A stretch of 64,000 bases of DNA, taken from Erythroxylum novogranatense (lineage: Eukaryota; Streptophyta; Magnoliopsida; Malpighiales; Erythroxylaceae). A program made the translations under genes and the position numbers. Within the stretch, counting starts at the first letter, position 1. Each line of letters begins with the position of its first letter. A model generated the notes under the pieces. The model saw nothing but the letters and a program-made list of their open reading frames with translations. It was not told where the DNA came from and did not search any database. This document shows positions 45,479-55,479 of this stretch, one piece after another. The DNA is taken from the NCBI GenBank assembly GCA_029891385.1, contig CM057230.1, positions 31,947,402-32,011,401 on the forward strand, written 5' to 3'.

Positions 45479-45701
45479 GGGGGCGTAATAGAGCCCACTC
45501 TTCAGCCCACATCCACTAGAATATTATGTATAATCTTCTTATTAAATCAGTACTATGAAGATGTGTAATGGTACACTTAGCTAAAGTTTAGGCAAATACA
45601 TAGGCAAGTAAATAGCTTAGACTTTCCTTTCCAATCTGTATAAATTCAAAGTTCTCAATACAACATATACACCTTTTATTCACAATTCTTATACTTCCAT
45701 G
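45479..45701 (+). repeat. Polypurine tract and probable short 3' LTR of the copia element
   Basis: TTGAGGGGGCG ends the coding region. It is followed by about 215 bp with TATAAATTCAAAG-like promoter text near 45638 and a TATTCACAATTCTTA end, as in short copia LTRs. No second LTR is in the window, so the boundaries are approximate. Confidence 0.6.
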
Positions 45702-47519
45702 CATATAATTTTATTGTTGATAAACACAATTAATTCTATAATTCACGTACACTAATTGTTCATGCATGCATATATTTCTTTCTTTTAATTTTACTATTCA
45801 CATCCTTCATCTACTTTCACAAGCCCATCTCCACTGATGATGGAACCTCACCACCGACGGTGAGAAGGGAACCAAACAGTGCACATACAACACTGACAGT
45901 GTCTATCATTATCGACGAGACAGTCCCTTCCTACTGGTTTCATGTAGATGCATGCAAAATAATGTACATAATTATTATGAATTATATGCAGTAATGCTGT
46001 CAAAAGCATGAACATGAACGCGCTCATCTTGTGCAGTTTTATGAACATGGAAAAGAAAAAAAATGAAGAGTTTCATGATTGACAAAAAAATGTAATGACA
46101 AACAAAGAATCATACAATTCATAAGCATAAAATTGTAACACCAATTGATCTGATTTGGGTTTTTTATTCTTTATTTCTAAATTAAGTCATATGTAGATTC
46201 TTTAGGGTGATTGCTTATGGATATATTCCACTACAAAATTTTGGCAAAAGCAACAAAAATATTTCAAAGAATAAAAATCTACAACTATTCAGCCAATGAC
46301 ATGTAAAATCTGATATTAATTAATATTATATTATAATTTTACGAGAAAGTATAATGATATGATCAAAAATAGTACTGATTGTATTTAGTCAAAGCTATCT
46401 TTCTTAGTAAAGGATTTAATTCATCTTTGCTCAAATTAGAAAGGGTTGTAGAGAAACATTAGCTCAAGACCATTTTTGACATTTTGGGTAAGGCATAAAG
46501 AATGGTACAATTCAGACGGTGGATACAGTACAAGAGTTACATGGTGTAAGAATAGCATATCATCGTGCCACCCGCAGGGTGTAGCTCAGTTAGTTCCGGA
46601 GGGGCAAATTTGCGACAAGCATATCATCGTGCCGAAGTATAATTTGGATTACATGTGTGCGAACAGGCCATGTGCTGCCAACGTGGGCCAAGAAACTTTG
46701 ATAGCTTCTTTTGCATTACAGGGCAGGCTGGTAGGGGAAAAAGACACAGAAAAGAAAGACAGTTAAATGATGTCCTGTCCTTCGGGAAACAACAAGAAGG
46801 GCGATTGACAAAAGCCAAGGCTTAAACAGGCCCGTGACATTGCTCGGGCCTTCTTTAATGAATTGTTTTAAGTTGGAATCATTATTTAAGTGATTAAAAA
46901 GAAGGGCTAAGCTAAGAATTCTTCCGCTGCGAGACTAGAACGTTAGCTGGCGATAATTGGGGTCATCTTTTTATTATCTTATTGCCTTTTGGTGGGTCAT
47001 TTTATTTTCTCATTATATTCGTTTGCTTACGGGGAAAAAGTGAAAGCATTGAACATAATGTCAAGATCTGTCTGCAAATGCAAATGCAAGACGTGATAGA
47101 ACTTTTGCAGATTCATACAGCCCTCTGTCAGATCTTCTTTTCCCCTTGATTCCTATAGTTGCTCCAGAAAAAAAAAACTAAAAATTTTTGCCAAGTTTTG
47201 CATGTATTATTGTGGTTAAATCATGTTTTCTCAAATTTGAATATATTGGATTATATTCTCATCTTATAATTAAATTGTTCTAAATTTTTTGATGTAAAAA
47301 TTATTAACTTTCACGTTTCCACTGCAACACATGCGACTTTGAGAAGTTGTCTCACCTTCAAATGGTGGCTGAAGAATTGGCCTGGACGAGAAAGAACTCC
47401 AATTAATCACATCTGAATACATGGAGTTCACAAGAAAACTGATATGCACGAGCATGTATATAAATGAAGAAGAAGACGGCTAAGAAAATCCTACTCAATC
47501 CATTCCTTGTCAGAAACAC
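45702..47519. other. Interval without recognised gene, contains a SINE-like footprint
   Basis: The text has higher complexity than its surroundings. The open frame at 46476-46766 is generated partly by the duplicated segment described separately. No domain is recognised on either strand. Near 46830-46852 GGCCCGTGACATTGCTCGGGCC forms a short inverted repeat. This may be old host intergenic DNA rather than transposon. Confidence 0.4.
46570..46617 (+). mobile_element. 48-bp insertion with tRNA-like head between 16-bp direct repeats
   Basis: The 16-mer AGCATATCATCGTGCC occurs at 46554-46569 and 46618-46633 and exactly brackets 48 bp. The insert contains GGGTGTAGCTCAGTTAGT (46577-46594), which looks like the 5' end of a tRNA including an A-box (TAGCTCAGTTAG). 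No B-box follows. Long direct repeats plus a tRNA-like head suggest a severely truncated SINE or another target-primed insertion. Confidence 0.5.
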
Positions 47520-47620
47520 TCAAAGTCATCCGAACACAAATTGCTTGTCACAAAGTCACCGAGTTTGTGCAGATCGACTAGTCAACATGAAATCAAACCA
47601 AAACCAATAAATCATATACA
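47520..47620. repeat. Unidentified repeat, copy 1, left part
   Basis: Matches 58030-58110, including ATGAAATCAAACCAAA-CCAATAAA. The copy is interrupted here by the short-LTR copia element and continues at 53589. Confidence 0.6.
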
Positions 47621-47768
47621 TGGTAATATGGATAAGCATAGGCAAACAAACTCAATCTATTATAACAAACTGTGTATATCTATTACAACAAATTATTGCG
47701 GTTTGTCTTTATATATGCAGCACCCCCGTACTAAATGAATAAGTAACAAAGAACATGCAATCACTTCA
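47621..47768 (+). repeat. 5' LTR of short-LTR copia relic
   Basis: About 148 bp; TATGGATAAG near the start and AATCACTTCA at the end, immediately followed by the primer site at 47769-47780. It pairs with the LTR at 53426-53588. Confidence 0.8.
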
Positions 47769-47804
47769 TGGTATCAGAGCTTCATAGATCGCATAGCCAC
47801 AATC

Positions 47805-48660
47805 ATGTCAAATATTGATTGCTCCCCCACCACAACTATCGTTACCTCCTCTTCTTCTCCAATAACTCCATCACTCAATCAAAATTCCATCCTTAAATTG
47901 ACTTCTTCTAATTTTCTATTGTGGAAAATACAATTTTTACCCTTTCTCAGTTATTGTGACCCTGAAGGTCACATTGATGGATTCAACCCTCCTCCTCTAG
48001 AAGTGATTGGTGAAAACAAAACTTACATATAAAACTTGGAAGAAGAATGACAAACTTGATTTGGCGTGGTTGGTTGCTACCTTAGATCAGTCAGTGGTAG
48101 TGAATATTGACACCCCTGAAGCCGTTGGGATAATATTGTGCAAGATTCAATGCTGGATCTCTTCCTCCAATCTCGACTCTTAAAAGTAACGTGTATAAAA
48201 TTGAACAACATAGAACTGAAAGTGTTGCTCAATTTTTTGAACATGCTAAAAACTATTATTATAATATGATTTCTCTTAATGTAACTATGAGCATGAATGA
48301 ATTGGTTCGGTTTATTTTTTGAGGGTTTCACACAACCTTTCAACCCTTTGTTCAAGCAGTTAATGCTCAATTGAGTCCAATCTCTTATAGTGAACTTTTT
48401 GGTCTGGCCTTAGCTAAGGAGCAATATTTGTAAAAGCAAAATCTTCCTCAACATCTCCAATTAGAGTTCACTATTTAAATTGTCAGTCATCTCATGGAAG
48501 AAGATGAGGAAGGTGTGAAGGTAGTTTTGGTAGTTAGTCTCTTAGGTTTGTGACATATTTCAATTTTAACAATCAAGGAAAGTTCACTAATCAATGTCCT
48601 TCTCCTAAACTCCACAGTGAATCTTCTACACGTCGATCATCCACATAACTTTCTCCAGCC
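47805..48660 (+). pseudogene. Copia gag relic
   Basis: ATG at 47805 opens 75 codons with the capsid motif LKLTSSNFLLWKIQFLPFL, then GHIDGFNPPP. After a stop the reading continues across frames with LAWLVATLDQSV near 48062-48097 and later text of the capsid and tail to about 48660. No intact zinc knuckle is visible. Ale/Ivana-like copia gags start this way. Confidence 0.8.
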
Positions 48661-48699
48661 TCAAATCTTGCTATCACTCAACCCTTTGCTCCTCAATAA

Positions 48700-49910
48700 C
48701 AATGGATTGTGGATTTTGGTGTAACTCATTATATGTTGATTGACTTGGAGAACCTTGTCATCCACAACGAATTCAAATTTCTTGATCAAGTCCAACTTAC
48801 CAATGGTAACCACCTTTCCATTTCTAACAATAACTCTTCACTGTTCTCCATGAATAATAAATTCTTTACACTTTCAGATATTCTCTATGTTTCAAATGCT
48901 ACGAAAAATTTACTATTTGTTAGTAATTTTACTTGAACTAACAATTTTTTAATTTAATTCTTTCCTGATTATTTTGTCATAAAGGATCTTCCGCCACAAT
49001 AATCTGCACAAAGGACAACTTGTGAATAGACTTTACTCACTTCCTCTACAACTTTCACCAATACCACATTTTTCTCCACAGGCACATCATGTTAATTTTG
49101 ATACTTGGCATGCTCATCTTGGTCATGCCTCATATCGAACAATCCGACAAACACTAAAGTCCAACAATCTTTCTTGTTTTCTTTCAAATCTATGCATTTT
49201 TTTTCTACTTATAGTTTAAGTAAAATTCATGAACTTCCTTTTCTTATTTCAGACAATAAAGCGAATGGTCCATTAGATCATGTGTGTTTTGATCTTTGGG
49301 GTCCTACCCCTACTCCAATTATTGATGGTTTTTCCTACTATATTTTTTTATCATTTCAGTAAGTTCTCCTAGTTATTTTTTATTCACTATAAAATTGAAA
49401 TCTTCAATTGTTTTATTAAATTTTGTTATATTATTGAAAAGTATTTTGGACGCCCAATAAAGAAATTTCAAAGTGATTGGATGATGAATATCAAGCCCTT
49501 ACCAAATACCTTATTGAAAACTGTACCTCTCATCGAAGTGCTTACCTTAAAACACTCGAGCAAATTGGTTACAAGAAGTGCAAACATCATCATATAGTTG
49601 AAACAAGTTTGACTCTCCTTAATCATGCCTGAATGCCAATATCATTTTGGAGATATGCCTTTGAAACAATGGCTTACCCCATAAATCGCCTATCTACTCT
49701 AGTCTTAGACCATAAAACGCCATACTACTTACTTTTTTGCCAACCTTCAAATTATAATGAATTGCATGTATTCAGGTGTTTATGTTATCCTCGGTTGCGT
49801 CCATATACTTCTAATAAATTATCTCTTTATTTTTCTCCTTTTATATTTATAAGTTGTTCTAAAATATTTAAAGGATACAAATATTATGATCTTGTCGCTC
49901 ACTAAATTCA
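48700..49910 (+). pseudogene. Copia protease and integrase relic
   Basis: The protease starts QWIVDFGVTHYM near 48702; the active-site serine of D-S-G is phenylalanine. Then FTLSDILYVSNATKNLLFVSNF follows. The integrase zinc-binding part TWHAHLGHASYRTIRQTLKSNN lies at 49100-49170. The catalytic core is decayed (DHVCFDLWGPTP, then DGFSYYIFLSF). Late integrase text, FWRYAFETMAYPINRLS and HVFRCLCYPRLRPYTSNKL, lies at 49633-49830. Several frameshifts. Confidence 0.82.
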
Positions 49911-50280
49911 TTGTTCACCACACCATGTCTTATTTGATGAATAGGTGTTCCCACTTCAGTCATCAACCATCACTAGCACTAATCCACCACTGCTACCAAT
50001 TTCTTTGCAATAAAAACCATAATTCCATTAGTTCATAAGTCTCTTACTAATCATCAACTGTAAATGCCAACATTTTCCATACACACGACCAATCACTACA
50101 CCAACATGTTAACTCCTTCCAAAATGATTATGCAACCATCTCATTCACTAACTCTTCTCAATTCTTTCTCAATCGATTGCTCTCTTAATCTACTCAACTC
50201 ACCGAATAATTATTACAGGAAGTAATCAATGCCAAATCGCAATTGTTATATCTACTATTGAAGCCAATTTCGTGCTCATG
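49911..50280 (+). other. Decayed integrase-RT linker of the copia relic
   Basis: Some linker-like text (VFDE-type, then serine/threonine/proline-rich) can be read to about 50200. The RT core is absent. The switch to gypsy LTR sequence happens somewhere between 50265 and 50300. Confidence 0.45.
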
Positions 50281-52089
50281 AAATACAAGTTTTTAAAAAG
50301 TGTCATTTTGGGTAACAAGTTTACAAGTTATGAAATATGTGTTATGTAGGTTTGTGGTTGTCCCTTAAGAATGTCACGTGCACGTTGACCAAGTTATAGG
50401 CTTCTCTCGCCTACCCGCTAGTGGCACGGAGCTCCTTTATGGACTCCCTCATGTTTATGACTACACAGGATAATTATGTGGAAACGTGTAGTGCATCATG
50501 TTTGTAGATCTACCTAAACCGTTTTGATATGCTATGTGTTCATGATAAGTAGATAGCAATGCTGCATACATATTTTGCATAAACTTGAATTTTTGCATTA
50601 GAAATGACTTTATAAATGGTTTTGCTTGTTACCAATTATAAAATTGTTACCTACGGGCTTTAAACTCACCCCTATTCTTCTCCCCCATATTCAGGTGATG
50701 AGCAAGTTATCGAGTAGCCAAGGGTGTATTTGAAGCCAATCTTGTAAAGCAAGGCTTTAGTTGCATTTTGAGCAAATCATGGTTCATGTATCTTTTGTAT
50801 TTTGGGATTGTAAGATATTAATGTATTTTCAGCTTGAAATTTCCACTAAAGCTTTGTAAAACTCTTATCTTTTGATGCAAATGGAATATAATTGCATTTT
50901 TGCTCATGACTGTCTCTCTCAAGTTTGTTCAGTGTTTTTTTAAAGTTTTCATAAGGTAAAAGTTCGTGTTTAGAAGTCAGGGGAAGATCTAGATTAATCT
51001 AGGCTGATTTAGGCAAATGTGTTTTTTAGAAAGTTGTAGGTCTTTCTTTTAGCTTTCCAACGGTATATAGTATAAAATTTTTGAACATCTAGGTAGAAAG
51101 TTATGGTCCTTAAAAGGGGAGATGCTTAGGAGTATAAAGTGGTATCGTCTGTAAAGATCTATCGTCTGTGATGACGTCATATCGTCTATACATTTGTATC
51201 ATATGTGATGATATCATTCATCTTAAGAGTTGCATTGTCTTAAGTTGATTTTGCTTCATTTTAAGTTAACTCTGCTTCGTCTTAAGAGTTGCATCGTCTT
51301 CAGTTAACTTTACGTCGTTTTAAGTTGACTCCGTTTTGTCTTCAGAATTGCATCATTTTAAATTGACTTTGCTTCTTCTTAAGTTGACTCCGCTTTGTCT
51401 TAAAAATTGCATCATCTTAAGTTGACTTTGCTTCGTCTTAATTTGACTTTGCTTCGTCCTGAGTTGACTCCACTTCGTCTTAAGAGTTGCATCGTCTTAA
51501 GTTGACTTTGTTTTGTCTTAAGTCGACTCTGATTTTTTTATTTTTTGTTTCGTCTGCTTTTTGCTTCGTTTGCTTTTCCCTTCGTCTGCTTTCTGCTTAT
51601 GTGACCTATACTTCTTCTTCTATACACTATTCGTTCGATCATATTGTTTGCTCCATTTTGACCCTTCAGACGATAAAACCTGTCTTCGAGGTTTTCATGA
51701 AAGTTATAGATCTCGAAGTTTTCTATAAAAACATCCTAATATGATCTTAATCTGATATCCTAAATGACAGTTATGTTAATTTCCCTAAGATAGGTGCAAT
51801 ATGATTGAGGTCAAAATCCTGTTTGATTATTTTAGCCACAACTTTGTTATGGGATCACCAAATGAGATGATTCATATCTCTTAAAAAAACTAAAGACAAA
51901 AATCCACAAATGTTCTGAACAAGTCAAATTAAAATTCCAATTTGAGGTTTCCCAATATATGTTCGAAAATAGGAGAAGTGAGTTGTTTTGATGTTTGTCT
52001 TAGTGTGGGCACGCCACCCTTATAGGATACATGTTCAAATTTCACTTACGATGTTGGGCCCATAACTCACGAGGGCGGGGTGCCCAACA
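50281..52089 (+). repeat. Gypsy 5' LTR fragment
   Basis: The right end, GGGCGGGGTGCCCAACA, abuts a primer site. The left part is missing. Blocks at 50370-50450 (GTCACGTGCACGTTGACCA, then CTCGCCTACCCGCTAGTGGCAC) and 50640-50700 (CTCACCCC...ATTCAGG) match the LTR at 41731-44622. Contains a minisatellite at 51220-51531. Confidence 0.8.
51220..51531 (+). repeat. Minisatellite of CTTAAGTTGACTT-type units in gypsy LTR
   Basis: About 15 units of roughly 21 bp with consensus CGTCTTAAGTTGACTTTGCT. They are organised as a higher-order period of about 63 bp in which every third unit reads CTTAAGAGTTGCATCGT. Core AAGTTGACTT is one base from the copia palindrome AAGTCGACTT, and one unit (near 51519-51529) has GTCGAC itself. 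Similar CGTCTG words precede the array at 51147-51190. Confidence 0.9.
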
Positions 52090-52093
52090 TTTA

Positions 52094-52106
52094 TGGTATC
52101 AGAGAG
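52094..52106 (+). other. Primer-binding site of the gypsy fragment
   Basis: TGGTATCAGAGAG lies 4 bp after the LTR end and matches the iMet-tRNA site at its first 11 bases. Confidence 0.85.
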
Positions 52107-52273
52107 ACTAGGTTTAGGAGTATCCTAGGCATGAAATGGGTAATCTAAGACATGAAAAGAATATGCATTATTTTAAATGAATAAATTGCATTGTTTTAAA
52201 TTGTTTTACATGATTTGAAACTGTTTTGCATAAACTAAAGATTTTCAACGATTTTAAATTGAAGGAGTGGAGA

Positions 52274-52840
52274 ATGCCGCATCGAAAGAGAACTCAAGGA
52301 GTTATGACTCGATCTTGCTCTCGCCAAGGGAGTACAGATGAATCCTATATCCCACAGGATGAGGGGACACATTCTGCTCCGGATCCTGAGGCACTTAGTG
52401 TGCAACATGAGGTGCCTCCACCGCCTCCTCCTATGTCTCAAGGAAATCTCATGGATCCATGTTTCTTTCAAGCCTTTTCTAAAGCTTTCACATATGCCAT
52501 AGGCCAAGGGTCACAAGTGCCGGTGCCAGCTTCAGTAGATAGAAGTGGACAGTATGACAAGCTCCGCAAGTATGGAGCCGTTGAGTTTAGTGGAACTATA
52601 AATCCAGAAGAGGCTGAAGCTTGGTTGAAGAGGACCGAGAGGGTTCTGATTCAAATGAAGTGCTCTGATGAGGAGAAGCTAGATTATGCAGTTAGCTTGC
52701 TACAAGGAGATATACTTCATTGGTGGGAATCAGTGTCCCATAGTCAGGATATACCTCAGGTGTTGTCATGGAGAGACCTTTTAGAAGCTTTCAGGAGGAA
52801 ATACTTGGCAGACTACAATATTTGGGTATGTCATGCCTAG
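52274..52840 (+). pseudogene. Gypsy gag, N-terminal part, truncated
   Basis: The ATG at 52274 (MPHRKRTQGV) fits a chromovirus gag start; the open frame extends 16 codons upstream without a better start. A proline-rich stretch (EVPPPPPPMSQ) precedes the Retrotrans_gag capsid: FSGTINPEEAEAWLKRTERV, CSDEEKLDYAVSLLQGD, then HWWESV and WRDLLEAFRRKYLADY. The frame ends at 52840, just where gag should continue towards the zinc knuckle. The element is cut here, and the remaining gag-pol and 3' LTR are absent. Confidence 0.9.
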
Positions 52841-52850
52841 AAATTGCATA

Positions 52851-53079
52851 CGTGATTAACAAACAACCCAGTTCATGCAAAATACAAAATAAGAAAACTG
52901 GATAGCTATTAAGTGCATACTTCGTTGCCTGTAGGAAACTAAAACATATGCCTTTCATCTTAAAACATCAAGCTTAAGCTAATTTAAGCCTACAACGATT
53001 TGGATTGGGAAAATGATGAAGATGATAGGAGAAGTATGATGGGATATGCAATATACTTCGTAGGAAATTTAATATCTTA
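52851..53079. other. Short interval after the gypsy fragment, unassigned
   Basis: No clear coding reading. It probably holds decayed copia RT/RNase H text next to the junction. Confidence 0.35.
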
Positions 53080-53425
53080 GAAGTCAATAAAAACAAAGAA
53101 AAATCTATCGTTCTTCCACATAAGTAGAGTACCACGCCATAGCTTTTGTGTCAACATAGACTGAATGACTCCAATCTTCGCTAGCTGAAATTAGACTTCC
53201 ACATCAAGAATAACTAATATTATAGTGTGACAACATTTCGACTACTTATCTCACCACCAATTTGATCTTTAATAGCTACTCAAAACACTTAGAAATTGAC
53301 TTCTGCTATATGTTTGAAAAAGCCAAGTACAACAATTAAATGTCTTAACTAAACCATTGGCCACCAAAAGGTTTGTAGGATTTCGAGACAAGTTGCACAT
53401 CAAAGATAGTTTACTTATAGGAGGG
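53080..53425 (+). pseudogene. Copia RNase H C-terminal relic
   Basis: Across frames one reads CDNISTTYLTTNLIFNSYSKH then LEIDFCY (53228-53310), TKPLATKRFVGFRDKLHIKD (53350-53410) and a polypurine GGAGGG next to the 3' LTR. This is the end of the polyprotein that starts at 47805. Confidence 0.8.
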
Positions 53426-53588
53426 TGATATGGATAAGTATAAGCAATCAAACTCAATATGTTAGATCTATTTTCACAATCTATGTATATCAATAGTAAC
53501 AAATTACAGCAGTTTGTTACAACCTCTGTACTTTATATATATAAGAACCCTGTTCTAAATGAATAATAGAGAATACATAATCTCTTCA
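53426..53588 (+). repeat. 3' LTR of short-LTR copia relic
   Basis: Starts TGATATGGATAAG, ends AATCTCTTCA; TTTATATATATAAG near 53531 is a TATA-like box. Pairs with 47621-47768. Confidence 0.82.
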
Positions 53589-54310
53589 CATATATACATT
53601 AATTAACATATATAAGTATACATATGAATCTTTATCATGATAAAAGAATATAGGTAACTTTAAGGTCATTAAGGCCATGAAAGAAACATGGTGAAACAAA
53701 TAAAGATTTATGAAGACTTGGAGAACTACTTATGTATTTACTTATCATTCCACAATGATATTTCAAATGTTGATTTTATGTTATATGTCAAATAATATGA
53801 TGCATAATGTTTTCTTTCTTTTTTATTTAAGTGTCCATTATTTAAATTTAGATTAAAATATTATAGATTAAATTTTATATAAATTTGGAATTAAAAATTT
53901 AAATATGGGTTGATAAGATAAATTATGATTATAAAAACTTTAATAAATAAAGCGTACATACACTTTACTAAAGACTAGTGAAGACAACTATCAAGATAAG
54001 ACTTAAATAAATAAGACAGACACACTCTATTAAATTCATACATTATAAAATATAACAATCTTATATGAAGTAGCAATCTCTATATACCTTATATAGAGAT
54101 TACAATATCTTACTATTATGTAGGTTTTATACTAACTAATGGTGATAATTATTAGATACAACATAAACTATTGGACATAATTGAGTAATTAATATATGAT
54201 TTATCACTCTAAAGCAATTAGAATTTTTGTTGTTCTCGATTAATATTGATTTAAAATCATTGGACAACGTGAAATAAAATTTTCAAATATTTTCCAAATA
54301 AAATTGACAC
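53589..54310. repeat. Unidentified repeat, copy 1, right part
   Basis: Diverged direct copy of 58110-58660 and, further on, of 61090-61300. Shared words include AATGATATTTCAAATGTTGAT versus AATGATGTTTCAAATGTTGAT, and later ATTGAGTAATTAATATAT versus ATTGAGTAATCAATATAT. No coding capacity. The two copies flank a minus-strand copia relic in the same orientation and could be its old LTRs, though the borders do not fit neatly. Confidence 0.6.
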
Positions 54311-55479
54311 CAAAATTTGTACTATTAGAGTATTGTATGACAAAATGATTGAATTATACAAAAAATCATTTATAACAAGGTTAATTAAAATTACTTTGGT
54401 ATTCCTAGTATTTAGTTAAAATCACTTTAATATTCCTAACATTTAGATAGTTGTAGTGCATTGAAAATGTCAATCTTAATCCATGAATATAAATAATATA
54501 ATTAGATAAATTAAAGCTAAAATAAATGAGTTTAATTTATTTAATTCTAAATACAATTTAGGATTGTAATTTATATCAATTGAGAATATATTTAAGAAGT
54601 TAATAGATTATACATAAATAATAGTTGAAGTAGGCTTGGCATTGGTTCAGGGCGCCTGAGCCTAACCTTAACCTAAAACTTTGTGTTTAAGCCTGAACTT
54701 AGCTTGAAGCCTAACTAAACCTAAGGTTCTAGGCTGGAGCATGAGCTTAATCGTGATTGGACAGTTCAAAGCCTAATTAGGTATAGGCCAACTCTAATTA
54801 AATTTTTTAATTTTTAAAAATTAAAAATGACATTATTTTACTTAAAAATTTTAGGGTTTAAGCCAACACAACTGGATAACTCAAGTTTGAGCCCCGTTTG
54901 AAGTCCAAAAGAAACTCAAGCCTGGCTTAAAGTTTGACCATCTAGAACTAGACCCATTGACTTCAAACCAAGTTGAGTCAGGTTGAGCCAAACTAAACAA
55001 TTTTTTCCATTCTTAAGTTGAACAAAGAAAATTGTAATTTAATCTCGTTAGACTTGATTGTAAAGTTTGAGAAATTTTGGTGTCAAATTTAAGATATTTG
55101 ATAAATAAGGACCAATATTAGATATTACTTTTATTGGGATCTAATTCATATTTTATTATAATTCTAGTCAAAGTTTAATTTATATTAAAATTATATTTCA
55201 ATTCATTCATTAAAAATTTAAGTTGTATTATGAACATGAGTAAGAACTATAAGAGATAGTCTGTTGACATATCCATCTCTACACTATTTATAGAATTGTC
55301 TAAACTCATTCATTTAAATGATGTGAATGGTAATTTTACATAACCTGAATTCAAGAAGAGCTACAAAAAGATAAAGTTTTATAGTAAGATACAATTTATG
55401 ACTCATACTTTATTATGTTTATAAATTAACCATGTTATAAAATTAAAATAATTTTAGTTTTCAAAACATTAAGAAAAAT
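54311..55479. other. AT-rich interval with a GCCT/AGCCTAA-rich patch
   Basis: No gene is visible. Between 54640 and 55010 many AAGCCTAA, GAGCCTAA and complementary TTGAGTCAGGTTGAG-like words make a GC-richer, loosely inverted patch. It resembles foldback-type MITE ends but without clear borders. Confidence 0.4.

Larger units (their letters stand above)
47621..53588 (+). mobile_element. Short-LTR Ty1/copia relic with nested gypsy fragment
   Basis: The 5' LTR (47621-47768) and 3' LTR (53426-53588) are 150-160 bp, share TATGGATAAG near the start and end CTTCA. The primer site TGGTATCAGAGC is at 47769-47780. Between them are gag, protease, integrase and RNase H relics in order, with a gypsy fragment at about 50281-52850 replacing most of RT. 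The flanks rejoin a sequence that is continuous near 58080-58140. No clean 5-bp duplication was identified. Confidence 0.82.

Noticed and set aside
46577..46594. A complete tRNA gene
   Set aside because: Only the head and A-box are present; no anticodon arm, B-box or acceptor pairing follows.
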